From Durusdinium trenchii (Eukaryota > Sar > Dinophyceae > Suessiales > Symbiodiniaceae), in contig CAXAMN010021374.1 of assembly GCA_963970005.1 (NCBI GenBank), positions 395,285 through 459,284 of the forward strand: a stretch of DNA of 64,000 nt. The letters run 5' to 3'. Shown one piece after another: positions 1 to 13,260 of this stretch. Below the pieces are notes generated by a model. That model made no database searches, was not told the DNA's origin, and saw nothing but the letters and a program-made list of their open reading frames with translations. The translations under genes and the position numbers were made by a program. Position 1 is the first letter of the stretch; every line of letters begins with the position of its first letter.

Positions 1-354
1 ATCTATGTCCCAAGTGCCAGAAGCAGAATCGAAGTAATCCTCCTGAACATGAGCTCAAGCATGGGTTTCTTTGAGTTGCAGTGACATACACCTATACAGC
101 GACAAGAGTTTAGGCCATTACAATCGTTGTAGGACTAGAGAAGAAACGGCAGAGATATGAAACGCATCCCAAAGAAGCCGCTAACCAACTAAGACACAAA
201 CGGAAGCATGCGACCACAGCCACCTGGGTATTAGAATTCAAGCTAAAGTTCATCTGGGACACATATGTGACCCTCCATTGCCACCTTCAGAGCCAAATTC
301 AAGCCGTCAAAATATATTGCTCAAACATTTGAGCACAAACCTGTGAGCCAGTGA

Positions 355-905
355 CTAGTTGTAGATAGTGGCAGTTGACCACAATCCCCTAAGCAGCTCA
401 AAGACATTGAAGACAGGAACTAGAGTTGAGAATCCAGTCGCAATCTCCTTGCTTACTTGACCATCCAGAGCAAGCAGCTCTGCCAAAAGAGCCTCTGGAT
501 CAACCGCTTGCACTTTCGGACTTGAAGGCGAATGCGACGCAATAGCTGCCTGAGTTAAAGCAATGTCTTCGGATTTCTCCTGCAATGTCCGGCAAATCTT
601 CGGCTAGATAGGTAGCTTTGCATCCCAGGTTCATTTCCAGACAAAGTGGCCTCGTTCCCTTTTGCAAGATGTTCGATGAGGTCTGCAAGCATATGGCCTG
701 CCTTCTCATCTGTCCTAATTGGTTTCGGCGTGCTTTGACACAAATTGAGCAAAGCAGCCAACCATTCTCTTCCAGGATTTTAGAATACCTACTCATGGTG
801 TTGTGGCCTTGTGGGAGCATGCTTAAGACTCAAGTGTCCTGCCATTTGTCTTCAGCCCCTGTCCGCGAAGCCTCTCGGCAAGCTCTGCCACGGTCCTGAA
901 GGCTC
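355..905 (-). CDS. possible exons of an unrecognised gene (SAP-like segment)
   Basis: Three minus-strand segments read like protein in different frames, as expected for short exons. About 905-845 gives a helix-rich stretch containing TVAELAERLRGQGLKTNG, which resembles the first half of a SAP DNA-binding motif. About 770-610 gives a segment with LAALLNLCQSTPKPIRTDEK. About 585-355 ends in a stop and contains VDPEALLAELLALDGQVSKE. Splice sites could not be fixed: the AG after GACATTGC near 557 is a candidate acceptor, but no donor matches it in phase. The 5' part of any gene is not identified. The SAP resemblance is weak and the segments may belong to a decayed gene. No function is assigned. 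Confidence 0.25.
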
Positions 906-1107
906 GAAAACTCTGCCCAGCTACAGAGGAAACGTGTTGACGATGCAAAGGGTTCTTCTCCGTCCCTGCCAGCTTCTTCCTACTGGCTGCTAGCTAGCTA
1001 CTAGCTACCTACCCCCCCAGCCAGTTGCTCCCAAAAAACGAACAAGATGGGGCCCACAAACCCGAATGCAAACACGTACTCGAAAGCAAGCAGCCAAACA
1101 TTGTTTG

Positions 1108-1330
1108 ACACTCTTGTAGGGCATTCTTTTGTGAGACATTCTTGTGGGACACTCTTGTAGCACACCCTTTGTCGGACACTCTTGTGGGACACCTCTGTGG
1201 CACACTCTTGTGAGGCACTCTTGTGGGGCGCCCTCTTGTGTGACACTCTTGTGAGACACTCTTGCAGGACACTCCTGTGGGATTCTCTTGTCAAACGCTC
1301 ATTGTAGGACACTTGTGTGGCACAGTCTTG
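1108..1330. repeat. degenerate 15-bp minisatellite, array 1
   Basis: Imperfect tandem copies of a unit close to GACACTCTTGTGGGA, with many substitutions and small indels. On the minus strand the array opens all three frames and gives meaningless repeats such as CPTRVSHKSVPQE, so the ORFs here are not genes. The same unit forms a cleaner array at 20803-21207. The left flanks of both arrays also match (AAGATGGGGCCCACAAACCC here, AAGATGGAGCCCACGAACCC near 20468), so the array is part of a longer dispersed repeat. Confidence 0.85.
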
Positions 1331-1335
1331 TCGGA

Positions 1336-2000
1336 AGCTTGTGGCACGGTGTGGCACCGAGCCACGCCAACGCAGGTTCTACCGGGGCGGTGCCAAGCTG
1401 TATGGCACAGCGACATCACGGACGTAATTTTGCAACCGTGCGTCACAGAGTACCTGCAACCATGTGACACGACACCACCAAACATCCCGCTCACTAGCGA
1501 CACGCCGAGTTTACACACACGCATGTTTCCCTTCCCACAAAGGCACGGAGCCACACAAACGCACTTTCCACCAAGGCCGCAAGAAATCGCATGACACAGC
1601 GACATCAGGGACGTAGCTTCGCAGCACCGCCTTCTGAACCGGCATCTCCAATAACCTACTCCCCGCACAACATTTGCACTGCCACTACGCAGTCCCAGGT
1701 CCCAAGCTGGAGCTCCCAGAAGACACTTCCGCCCGACTGCGTGTCGTACGGGACTTCCTCCATAGTCATGCGTCAAGTCTCCAACAGTAAGCGCTTGGCA
1801 CAAGACTTGCTGGAAGGAAAAGTGCCGTAGGAAGTCTCAGCAGCGAACACATCAAGCAGCTCTCCCCAAGCAGAGTGGCAATCCTGACCCTACAAGCCAC
1901 AGCCGCCGACCCACCAACCCCAGTGGCGCGGCAACATTTCCCTCCACCCAACGTCGCAACCTCACGATTCCCCACGCCTGCCACGACGAAGATTCACCGA
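1336..2000. repeat. dispersed repeat paired with 20100-20620
   Basis: Rich in CACA/GACA motifs. Phrases such as GCATGACACAGCGACATCA followed by GGACGTAG, and GGCACGGTGTGGCAC, recur in altered form at 20100-20400 beside the other 15-bp array. Order and orientation relative to the array differ between the two places, so only a loose family relation is claimed. No coding sequence is supported. Confidence 0.35.
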
Positions 2001-4069
2001 CTCACCTTCCACACCTCCAACATGCACAAAGTGCTGGGCCTGCCACGAAAAGTTACTGCATCATATCTTCATGTCTTTAGCAAAGCTTGCACCACACCAC
2101 ACAATCGGAGTAATTTTGAGAGCATGCTCCCATCCACCAAAGTCGCATTTTTAGCTGAGACCTGTCACGAAAACACAGCTTCCGGGCAAGGGCCTGAAAA
2201 GTGATTTAACGAAACGCTGCACCTGCAGCAGCCAAATCATCCTCCACACTTCAACATGCTATGTTTCTACACTAGTTCACACGAATCTGACACTTCATGT
2301 TTCCAACCAAAACCTCCTCCAAAAGCTTCCCCTAATGGCAGGGCCTTATCGATGACGTTCAAAAGTTCGCGGACGGTTGCAAACGGTTGCGGACGGTTGT
2401 GGCCACGAAGGCAATGTCACGCGAACAACACTCTACTCTACCCTCGGACTCCCAATGTAAACAAGAACCCTTTGCTACGCATTCGGGAAAATGATGGATT
2501 TCTCCCAAGAGCTGAAGAAAAGCCAAGCATCATGCCATCATTGGGCAGGGCCATCAGTCTCCGTCGAAAGCGATAGTTGGTTGACTCGGTTAACCGCAAT
2601 GTGCTCCTCTGAACCACATTCAAAACTTGTACTGCATCAGGTGACACAGAGGAGCAAAGCTGCAGGACAAAAGAATGATTCGACCCATTGCAGGTTACCA
2701 AGAAGATCTGTGGGAACAAAGGAAGTTTCCCATGTGCTCAAGGTTTGTGGAAAGAAATACTGTGGACAGCAAAGTCCTGAAAGAGCTCCAAGCTGGATGC
2801 AGTCGCAGCGCAATCCATGCAGCAAGGACAGTCCAACCAACACCGCGTCGGCGGCGCAACATGCTCAGCTAGACACGAACAAGCAGGTCAAAGTAAGCAG
2901 TTGTGGCTGAATACGCGGTGCTTGACGTGCGACCATGGTGCTAGCATGTCTGCAAAGCATACCTTTCAATGGGATAGTAAACTGGAGCTGCTAGGACTAT
3001 TTAAACAGGAGCTGTGATGCCATCAACGTCTGACAGATTGCAGCTGCCAGAGTGTCCATCAATGCAGAGTACTCAAGCTGAGTTGCAAGCGCTACACAAC
3101 ACTTGTATTCTATATGCTTGTCTTGGACAAAAAATCCTAGGATCTTAGCTGGCGGCTGACCAAGACAGCACCTGGCTCTGCGCACTCATCTCCTTTCAAT
3201 ACCAGAGGTCATCGTTTCACGTCGACCCTGCAAGAATGTCCATTCGTACTAAAATATCCTGGCATGAGCTCTGCTTCAAAAAGCCCGATGCCTCACAAAG
3301 GCCAAAGTCCTGGAAAAGCCCGATCAAGACCTTTCCTCGAGAGTTTCCAACACACCCTTCACAAAATATCAGTCGACTTCAGCACTCTGGGCCGACGAGA
3401 ACGCTGAAGTCTATGATTCGCTCTCAACAAATGAGATCTAGACGCAACAACACCATGTCAGCGCAGTCACCATCAATGCGGAGTGTCCTGCAGCAACTGG
3501 CTTCAGAGGCAAACGGACTCTGGTATGGTTGACATGGTCCTCGCCAAAGCACGAAGGCAGGGAAGAAATTCGAGCTCCTCATTTGCTCCCGCCGGGAAGA
3601 TGAGGTGTCTATCAGCACAAATCTGGGCCAAGGACTCGCTGGTTATCTTCGTCCCAATACCTTGCCACACTAGCTTAACTGCCCGAGCGACTCCAAAGCC
3701 TTGAACCATTCTACATGACAGTGGTCAACAAGAATTTAGAATGTACCGTTTCCGAAGCAAGTGTCATGTCATAAACTATGCTTTCATAAACTCCAATGCT
3801 TCAAGCAGGTGAAAATCAAAGTATGCCTAAACCAGCTCTCTCTGCTCTGCTCAAGGTCTGGAACGGCACCAGAGCGAGCCTTCAGCAAGGCGCTGCATTG
3901 CGCTGCATACAATTTGAACAAAAGGTCGCTTCAAATGGCCTCTCGCTTCAAGGAGGGCAAGCTGTACAATACAAATTGCAGAATTCCTCGAGAATGCTCA
4001 AAGGCTTCACGTGTAATTCGTCCAGTGCCTAGGCTGGACGCCGAGTCACAGAGTATCAAATGATATTAT

Positions 4070-4092
4070 AATATATATATATATATATATAC
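4070..4092. repeat. TA microsatellite
   Basis: Uninterrupted AT dinucleotide run. Confidence 0.9.
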
Positions 4093-5865
4093 AGCGTATA
4101 TCAAATGAGAAACGCAGAAGCTCTAAACACTCACTGAATCTCACTTAATATGTGTCATGGAAAGCCCTTTGCAGGCACCAAAATTATCCAAGGTCCGAGG
4201 CGCCTTCAGAGTCCCACTCTGACCACAATTTCACAGCCTCAAGCTTCTCAGGATCTACAGGCAGAGTTGCGCAAAGGGCATCGATGACCTGCTCACGTCT
4301 CAGTAAATCTCTGCACCAGTTCTGATGATTTGACACCGACCCCTAGTTGCAACACATGAGGAATCCACATGGCGAATCCGTCTAGGCCTCGTGTTTTTTC
4401 CAGAGAGCCTGCACCCAGTGGTCGTCTTCCAACAAAGACAGAATCACTGGAGAGTGGACACGCATTTGGATTGAAGCTGCAGGCCTACCGAGAGTGAGAC
4501 TAACCAACAAGTAAAAAGCCGCCGGTTGTTGCGCACCAGAGTCATCATCATCAAGGGCATGAAACCACGCAGTGCTGTTGAGGCGCACCTTGCAAGTAGC
4601 TGGATATGTGTGAAATACACGGCAAGTCTTTCAACTGTTTTCCATGTTCTATTGAATACCGGCCCGGGCAATCCATGCTGACTTGGCGCGTCTGGCAGCG
4701 CTTCTACCCGCACAAACTCTGCACGGCACAGGGGGGCAAAGGTACCTCACAACTGTGGCGATCCTTGGGATTCTTTGCTCAGGAGGTTTCTAGGAGAAAC
4801 TTTCTCTGCAAGTCTGCATCTTGTCTTGACAGGTCATGGCTGCTATGGCTTTTGATGTCATCACTGAGTCATCACGAGACACGGTGCAGGGGTCGATTGG
4901 AGTAGGAGCTTAGCACAACCTTTGCCAAGCAACTACGCTCAAGCGACAAAGAGTTGCTTCAAGCTTGAGGATAAGCTGGGCAGCAAGCCATGGTGTAGAT
5001 AATGTCGACAAGCACGCTTCTTGTTTCTTCCGCTTCGCTGCATCAGCCTATGCATGGGGCATGATAAGTGACTGTGCGAGACGTGATCATTGATATGTTT
5101 GGGTGCTGTTGCAGTGTTGCTCTGCTTGCATCTTCCCTGGGGAACAGACATGCAAACTGCGTCCGAAGGTAGTTCCGCACAGCAAATGCAGCACTCTGCT
5201 CCAGGCCCTGCCAGTCGGCTTCCTTTTCGCTGCCACATCAGTTTAGTTCAAGTTGGTGTCACCATGTCACAGTTAAAGCTGCTCTAGACCTTAGACTTAA
5301 CCCCAAGCCAGAAAGTACAGTTGAAGGCCCTCCCTGCCTCTGAGAAAACTGCCACTGCCTGCCTAGTTGGACTAGAAAGCTTCTCTTTTCAATCACAACA
5401 GTTCTCTTGCAGTGCTTTGTGTTGCGCATTGCAGCTTCAACAATCAATGGTCAAGAAAGTGGACGCTCAAGAGATTGACAAAAAACTGTAATTGTTGTTG
5501 CTGTTGTTATGGCGAAGGCTTGCCTTTTTGCTTGAGAATGGAGCCCGGCTCTGCATTTCGACTTCATCCTCATGCACAGCTGAAGGCAGGCCCTCCTCAA
5601 ACTGAGACACTGTGACCAATGCTTCCTTGCCTGCAAGCAGTTTATAGAAGTGAGAATGGGTCCAAGTTCACCAACGTGCAGGTCCTCCACAGTACAAGTA
5701 GTTGTGCTGTGAACTGACATTGTCCTCAGTAGAGTACTGATCAAGAGTCATAGCATTCATGGCACACCAGCGAATACGGTCTTGAACCTGTGTAATCAAG
5801 CGTAAGCCTTCACGTATAAACAAGTGTATACTGTATACGGTACAAACAAGTTTGTGCATGATTTG

Positions 5866-5884
5866 CTTGAGCCAAGTCTCGGCA
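5866..5884 (-). other. spliced-leader-like relic
   Basis: Minus strand reads CCGAGACTTGGCTCAAG. The last ten bases match the 3' end of the dinoflagellate spliced leader and the CCG start is kept, with a shortened middle. No ORF is recognised downstream on the minus strand, so this may be the 5' edge of a decayed retrocopy. Confidence 0.35.
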
Positions 5885-6336
5885 TACCTGGAATCTCGAA
5901 CTGTGGCGGCACTTTGTCCATCAGAAATTCCTAGAAAAAAGCGACTTAAGAAAAGGATCTGCCATCAATGCAAGTGAAGCACTATGTTGACTATGACCGT
6001 TTTGCTTGCTGGAAAGGAGAAGCAACAAACCACCCTATTGCCTCAGCATCATCTCCATCCTCGGCCGTAAGATCCATGACCTTTGCCACCCTCAGGATGT
6101 GTTGCAAAGGCTTCCACACTTGCTTCCAAAGCCTAGAAAGTGTGCAGTACAACTCATGCTGCATGCTCGATCAAGTATATATTTACACACTTTACTCAAT
6201 ATGGCTTGGTCATCATCACGTAACATTTTCTCAGCAGGGTCTGGTCTCAGTTCGCAAGGTGAAAACATGCACAGTGAAAGGTTGGTCAGTACATTGTCGC
6301 GATGTGCTCCTTCATCGCTTTGATGGCACTCTCGCC

Positions 6337-7780
6337 TCACTCTTCATCCTTCTTTGACTGGGTCTTGGCTGCTTCACGTAGTACTTCAACAACATGACTG
6401 TTGAGAGTGCCCTCTGCATGATCTTGGGCGGTCTGGCCATTCTCATCTGTTGTATGCACATTAGCACCATGGGCAAGGAGAGCTTGAACGCAAAGAAGCT
6501 GTTGATTCATGGCAGCCCAAATGAGTGCGGTCTCCCCACGGCTGGTCTTGGCCTCAGTAGGACACTTCAGCTCAATAAGGCTCTTCACCAAACTGGGGTT
6601 GCCAGCCTGGACTGCGCTGAAAAGGGCTGTTTGACCATCCTCATCCTGATGTTCCACCTTTGCTCCTTTTGCAACCAGGAACTTGCAAATCTCTTCACGT
6701 CCGAACTGAGCAGCCAAAAGCAGTGCGGTCTTGCCTTGTTTGGTGACTTGGTCAACTTTGGCATCCTTCTTCACAAGCCCCTGTACTGTAGTCAAATGAC
6801 CTTCCGATGCAGCCCACATCAAAGCAGTCTGATGATGCTGGTCCAGCTGATTCACTTTGGCACCCTCTCCGATCAGAAATCCGCAAACATCCCAATGCCC
6901 ATTTGCGGCCGCTTTCATCAAAGCTGTCTCTCCCTTTTCCGTGGCATAGTCGGCCGTGATGCCAAAGTTACTGACCAAGAGCTCACAAATCTCGTAGTGT
7001 CCACTCAAAGAAGCCCACATCAGAACATCCCAGCCTTCATCATCCTTCAGGTCCAAGGAAGCTCCGTCATCGGCCAGAATTTGCACAACATCTCCTTCTC
7101 CCTGTTCAGCAGCCTTCATGATCGCTGTCCTTGCCAAGCAACAAATCAAGCAAATCGCACTGGCATAATACAGCAAAACAAGTTCCGAACACAGAATAGG
7201 TTTCATGCAGCCTAGATTCACTCCCTCGTCATCCTTCATGTCCAAGATCCTCTTCTTCTCACGCATGAGGGACTGCTGCGCTTCATCCTTGCCGCCGGTC
7301 AATGATGGTCCTTTCTTCCTTTGAGCCGCTTGAGCCTCAACGAGGAACCTGATGATGTCAGTATGGCCCTCTTTACCTGAGCAACAAGAAAGTCCTACAA
7401 ATACAGCACCCAAAGGTTTACAGCGCTCAGTCTAGCATCTGGAAGTGTACATTACTCAAGCCCAGCCTTCTGCAATGCTTGAATTTGGCCAAGCTGCATG
7501 CTTTCATCAAAGCCGTTTCTCCCATGTCATCTTTGGCGGAAATGCGAGCTCCCTTGTCAACAAGAAACTGGACCACTTGTATGTAGCCGCCCGATGCCGC
7601 ATGCATCAGCGCATTGACGCCCTCTGGATCCTTCTGATCAACCTTCACTTTCTTATCCTCCAAGGCTTTGCTGCAACCCTCGACTTGGCCAGATTTGGCC
7701 GCCTCGATCAGGGGATAGACAGCGGTGGTACTGGTTTTGCCTTGGTTACTTTTGAGAGCTGCCAGCAAGTTACTGGTCAT
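6337..7780 (-). CDS. ankyrin-repeat protein
   Basis: Minus-strand gene with about ten ankyrin repeats, e.g. GETALMKAAANGHWDVCGFL, HQTALMWAASEGHLTTVQGL and GKTALLLAAQFGREEICKFL, each about 33 residues. It ends with a short charged tail (TQSKKDEE, stop 6337-6339). The first plausible ATG is 7780-7778 (MTSNLLAALKSNQGK); the frame stays open upstream to a GTG, so a 5' exon is possible. An intron of 118 bp at 7494-7377 has a GC donor and AG acceptor; removing it restores one ankyrin repeat (ETALMKACS joined to KEGHTDIIRFLVE). A second in-frame insertion near 7213-7128 interrupts the repeat DDEGVN/RTAIMKAAEQ and is probably another intron, but its ends could not be fixed. Ankyrin proteins mediate protein-protein contacts; no enzymatic domain is visible and partners are unknown. 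This is the best host gene in the window. Confidence 0.8.
7377..7494 (-). other. GC-AG intron in the ankyrin gene
   Basis: Donor GCTTGGCC and acceptor CTCAG followed by GT. Excision keeps phase (codon A|GT) and repairs the ankyrin repeat; retention gives a premature stop (QMLD then TGA). Non-canonical GC donors are frequent in dinoflagellate genes. Confidence 0.7.
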
Positions 7781-7862
7781 GGCGCAAGATTTGATTTCAC
7801 TCACTGCACTCAACACTGGCTCAACCAGTATCTCAGCACTCTTGAACCATAAAACATGTATG

Positions 7863-7899
7863 GAGAGAGAGAGAGAGAGTGTGTGAGAGAGAGAGAGAG
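7863..7899. repeat. GA microsatellite
   Basis: GA run interrupted by GTGTGT, just upstream of the minus-strand ankyrin gene. Confidence 0.9.
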
Positions 7900-7909
7900 T
7901 TCACAGGAC

Positions 7910-10900
7910 CATTCATAATAGTGCACATGGGCACATCGAACGTGTCACTATTACAATCATATTGTGGAGAGTCCACAGAGCTGGTAATCACTCTAAGAGC
8001 AGGTCTGTTCAGCTTCAGTAGCGAGCCTTCCAAAAGGCAAGGCATGGCAAGGGTGGTGTCAATCTAATCAAATGTGCAGCATCGACGCCGGCACCGTCGT
8101 GATGCCTAGTTGGAAAGGCACGGCCTGCACACAGCCCCATCGTCCACCACATCATTTGATGCATCAAGATCTGCCTGAAGCCGCACTGTTGAGGGTCATT
8201 GAATTTGGTTGTTCTCAACGATTCTCTGAAGTCTCAGCTTCGCTCCACAGGTGTTTCATGTTCTGTGCCAGGGAAAATTGCCTTGGAGAGTCTTGAAGAG
8301 CATGGCCATTCATGATTCGCCCCAACATGCTTGTCATCACCCAATCTTCCGTCGCCAGCAGGATAAGAATATCATGTCCACAAAACACACGAGCACATGA
8401 AGCACAGTACCTTGGCTCTTAGACTGCCACCCTGGGGGCTCCGTCCATGTTCCTCGAAAAGCTTGATGAACAAGCGAAAGCCAGCCCGGTTTATTGATTA
8501 TGCGGTCTTGTCAGGACTTCTGCACAACAGCATTTCAACTTTAGTCCAGCCCGACTGGCTGTAAGGCTGCAACATTGCATATCATAGCATGATAAGCAGC
8601 GCTCGGCAACCATTTTAGGCCTGACCCGGAAGCAGGCGTCAGATTGTGGTCTTCATGGAACGGTTGGTGGCAAGAATCCGCAAAATAAAGGAAAGAAATG
8701 GTGCCTGGATCACGCCAAATGGTTTGCATGTGTGCATGCAGAGCAAGGTGGGGTTCAAATCAATGAACGCTGTTAATGTGTAGCTGTGTAGTTTCAACGA
8801 TTGGTAATTGCTGCAATCTGCAGTCCATTGCTTCTATTGTTAACAAATGTTGTCATGCGCCCCAAATAAAGCTACTCAAATCCTGTCTCTGACTCACTCT
8901 AATGGACCTCACATGCCAATCACAATGCGGGCATATGTGTGCTCAGAACTCTATCAGGGTTGCAAGATCCAGAAAGAAACAACAACAAGAAAGTGTTACA
9001 AAGAATAAACCCGGCAACCCACCAGAAAATGCAAAGCAATCTTGACAGAAACAGAGAATGGGGTCGCACTCTTTTTATCATCGCCTCAGCGGAAGTATTG
9101 ACTCCTTCGGCATCTTGACTAACAGGTTTCATTAGGTCTCCTCAATCTTTTGGGCCCTACAGTCCAGGTCCGTAGCATGGTGGAACTGGCTCAGATATAA
9201 CTGATTCCTGCACAGCCACGGCCACCTGACAGGAGCTGTGGCTTGAGGAGCTCGGGGTCTTGAATAGCAGAGCCATCAGACCCCCAATCCCTGTTGGGCT
9301 AGTGACATCCAGTTGACTATTAGTAAAGGACACGTGAGGCCAGGGAGCAAGCAAAAGCGGCTTGCAAGACCAATCAGGAGCAATGAGAAATGATCAAAAC
9401 CGAAAGACATGATGCTTCGATGCATGCACGAGACAAGTTGAGATGAGAGGAACGGTGGAATCAATCAGCTCAGAAGGAAGGAGGTGATGAGATCAAGAAA
9501 GTGAAAGCATTACACCGGCATAGACACCAGATAGCAAATTCGAAAAAACAAGAGCACCTGGAACAAAGAAAATCAAATAGTTCACGAAAGAAATCCCATG
9601 AGAGTTTCCAGTGACCGTGAGTAGGTACAATTACAACAACACCTCTTTCCGTGTGACTCCACAAATCCAGTCATCGATTCTCAGAAGTGGGGAAACATGT
9701 AAGGAAACACATGGAAAACAATTGGGGAAACGAGGAGACAAATAAGGAGAGACAGCAACAGCGGAAAACAGAACGCCGATCACACAGGCAAGACAAGCCA
9801 CCAGCGGCAGCGATGGAACAAAACGCCGATCGGCCACCCAGTCATTGATAATCATAGAGAAGTAAGGGCCCTGTAACTTTCAACTATCTGAGAAAAAAAA
9901 ATTAAAGCAACTTGAGCCACTAGTTAGACCAGCCACAGCGATAAGGTTCAGGGTGGGAGTTTGAGCACATCATCTTCATAGCATGTGTCAAAGGTCCTTT
10001 GTTCTTAACTTCTGTTCAAAGAAAACTTGAGCCACTAGTGGGGGTCAGGAAAGGATGAAATGAAATGGGAGATTCGAGGTTTAAGGAGAGAAGAAACTCT
10101 GCAACAGAGGAGATTCTGGAAGGCAGGCTGGAAGAGAACATGCAACACAAAAACCTTACAAAAAGGGTCCCCTGGCTCAATATTCAAAAGGTTGGAGAAG
10201 AGACTCGAGGTTTGAGAAAATAAGAAAGGTTTCAACAGAAGAGAGTCTGAAAGGAAGGCTCAGAGAGGTCGAGGGAGGGACCTAGACCTAGAAGTCCAGC
10301 GTTCAAAGGGGTTGCAACAACATCAGACTTCATGCTTGGTCAGGAACTTCTCTTCATGTGTTCTTGTTGGCACTTCGTTTCTTGAACGTGTTTGATGTGA
10401 TGTCGTATTTGTTTTGTAGTGGCTGGCGCAGTTGTGGAGGGAAACGGCTTCTCCAAAATATGTCGTTTGCCGTCGCCCTGTACATGTTGCTGATTGGCCC
10501 CAACCCCCAATATAGAATCAGCCGTGGGTGAATCTGGGGAGGACTACGGCCTGCCAGGGCTTGGGGGTTCAAAAGAATTCTAAAGGACAATTATATACAC
10601 GTGGTCATGGGCATGGGATTGAAACATTTTGTGGTCCGCGTGCCACCCCACAAATCCTTCTCATTCTCACATCGCAAATATTATTAAAACTTATGAAAAG
10701 TCCAAGGCTCTTGACTTAGTCATTCCGTCCAGCTTTAAATCATGAATTTGGAGAGTCCAGGCTATGAGCCACCCATTGGCAGTTTCAACCGGGTTTCACG
10801 GTTTCACCTATCAGTTTTCACGCATCGCTTGAGAATTCGTAGCGAAAAAAACAATTGAATCTATATACAGTAGGTGAGATAGCGGTTTCCTGGTCGTTTT

Positions 10901-12740
10901 CTTTGGATGATCTAGCTAGACTGTTTTATGTGCGATGTATCTACACAGCTACAACCTCAGTCAATCGACAGGTGTTGTTCAGGAGACTGCAGCTCAGTGG
11001 AAAACAGTGCCTGACTCGACGCTTCTCGAATAAATGCAGCATCCTTCTTCAAGAACTCTGCAGCATACCTTGAAAAAGTGCTATGAACAAGTGTTACATT
11101 CAATGTTGGTCCAGCCTTAATATGAAATAGGGATTGTTTTCTTGCCTAAGCCAAAGACATAAGGGCGCGTTTACTCTGCCTTGCAGCCGCCTTGACCACC
11201 TCAGGGTCGCCCTTTAATTCCTCGCGACCCGAAGGAGGTCGAAAACAATGAAAGCCACACATCTGCACGACACAAGCGACATGCCGCCTGTGCAGCGTAC
11301 CGCAAAGAGATGCCCCGTTGCTGTACAGCTGCTAAAACTACATCACGGTCCTGGGAAAGAGAACAGGGAGACAACTGTCAGGCACACTCTGAAACGATTG
11401 GTCTCCCACTGCCACGTTTCATGATGTAAAGTGTTCCCAAATCACCCCATAACATGCCGGGCACACTGCACGCAGCTCCTCTCGGCCAGGCAAACAAAAC
11501 GAATCAAAAACATGTGGGGCGAATCTGGCCTCAAACATGAAACGACATAATAGCGAGCCTGGGAAGCATAGGCCAGCGCCCCACCATTTTCCTGGACTGC
11601 TCGCAGGACGACCTGATTGAAATTTGCAAAACGGTGGAACAAACGTATTGTGTGAAAAACATGCTTTCAAATTTCAAAGACCCAACCTCTTTGTCTGCCT
11701 GCAGCACATCTGAAGCCCACCTTCAGCACCCAGCTAAAGTGCACATCTCGAACACAGTTAATTTTGGTTCTGCATGTCTGGGAGTGCGTCGTTCTGGCGG
11801 AAGCATGCGTACATGGACTCAACCTAGACATAGGTACGTGGGAAGCGGCCTGTTTGTTTTGTCACAACAGCGAGCGCTCTGAAAAGAACAAGGCCTACAA
11901 GCCCGTGCACCTACGTGGGTGTACATAATACACAGCACAGTGCGCACAATGCATTACCTCGCATCACGGCCCCTTCCACGCGCCCCTTTCTGGCTATATA
12001 AGTGCACCCACCAATGGCATGGGGACGGGTTGGTGTGGGATTGGGTTTGTGAGCTACAGACTATACAATGGTATCAGGTCCCTACTACAGGTCACAAAGA
12101 TTCTAAATATGCGAGATGCAAACGGTAGACTCAGTGAGCTCTTCAGGTCTGGCGTCTTTGTTTTTGGAAAGGGCATCAACCCGAGTGAGGGCGGCGACCA
12201 CGCATAGGGGAACTAGCACGCACAAAATAATCAAAACATTCGCCATGGGAAGGTTTCATTATCAAAACCTAAGGAAAGACAAGTCAGAAACGACTGCGAC
12301 GTACGCACTGGTAATCTTTAGGTGTTGGACTACTCAAAAAAGGCCCCTCTCTTTCAAAAGAGAGAACACCTGCCGCGCGCGCTAACATTCTTCAGGTGCG
12401 TCGGTTCCTTACAACGAGCCTCCCTCTTATCCAAGGAGAGACCACTTAAAACCAAACAGAGCAACACGTCAAAATAGGGATGCACCAAGCCGCGAGGCCA
12501 AGCATTTGAAGATGCAGGCGGTTCATACTTGCTCTGGTCCGTGGCTGGCCTGTTGTTCAGCGCTTGTAACTGACTTCATAGTTAATGACCTCAAACCAAC
12601 TCAACCCATTCAACATGAGCTCTCAGCAACTTTCTTTTTCTTTCAGGTGCTTGGCGTGTAGAAACAGGTATGCAGTGCACCTCTGCTAGTCGCTCATCAG
12701 GCACAGCTGGCGGGACTCACATTTCGGAGCCTCCTCACCC
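7910..12740. other. non-coding stretch, no gene recognised
   Basis: About 4.8 kb with short unrelated ORFs only. The phrase CTTGAGCCACTAGT occurs twice (9911 and 10026), suggesting a small local duplication. No domain or RNA gene is seen. Confidence 0.45.
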
Positions 12741-12741
12741 T

Positions 12742-13260
12742 TCAAATAGCCAAGGATAGCCCAGACTCCTCCTGCTCCTGCCTCCTCAATCTCCACGCGC
12801 GCCTCACGCACTTGCGCATTGGGACTTGGACGGCGTTGCCAGGCGTCCTGGACGCGTAGGCATCCACAATCGCCTGGACACGACGAGCCACCACCTCCAC
12901 TCTAGCAAGCGAAGATAAGTGTGATCGTACGTCGCACGCCAAAGAGCATCCACCAAGGTGCGCGTTTCAAAAGCAATGAGGTCATATTGGATGTGCCTGG
13001 CCCGGAGCCATTCAATCGTCCACCTCTTTGGGTCTCCACCAAAACGCTCAGCGCGTTGAACGGGTGTACTCCTTGCTTTCAATCACCACCTGCCTCCACT
13101 CTTTGAGCCTATGGCCAATGGAGCCGAAGTGCGTGCATCGGTGCGCATCCAGTCCAGAGATTTCCTCCATTGCGTTTACTTTGCTTGCAATAGAGCTCCA
13201 ATTTCCTCCCTGAATCTATGGTACCTCAAGTACTCCTCCGTCTTGCCTCCCGCGTCCGCT
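12742..13260 (-). pseudogene. possible decayed coding remnant, unrecognised
   Basis: Minus-strand frames alternate between protein-like pieces: about 13220-13060 contains MEEISGLDAHRCTHFGSIGH then RLKEWRQVVIESKEY before a stop; about 12945-12742 contains HLSSLARVEVVARRVQAIVD. A frame change and stops separate them. The character (charged, helical) would fit an old retroelement gag-like piece or exons of an intron-rich gene. No family is recognised. Confidence 0.2.

Larger units (their letters stand above)
2000..6336. other. non-coding stretch, no gene recognised
   Basis: About 4.3 kb with only short unrelated ORFs in all frames. It contains a TA microsatellite (4070-4092) and one spliced-leader-like site on the minus strand (5866-5884). 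I see no domain, tRNA or rRNA. Short exons of an intron-rich gene could be missed by eye. Confidence 0.5.

Noticed and set aside
1001-1357. Overlapping minus-strand ORFs of 84-118 codons in three frames
   Set aside because: They are translations of the 15-bp minisatellite (repeating CPTRVSHKSVPQE in all frames), not genes.
6394-7215. 273-codon plus-strand ORF over the ankyrin gene
   Set aside because: Antisense shadow of the ankyrin repeats; no recognisable content.
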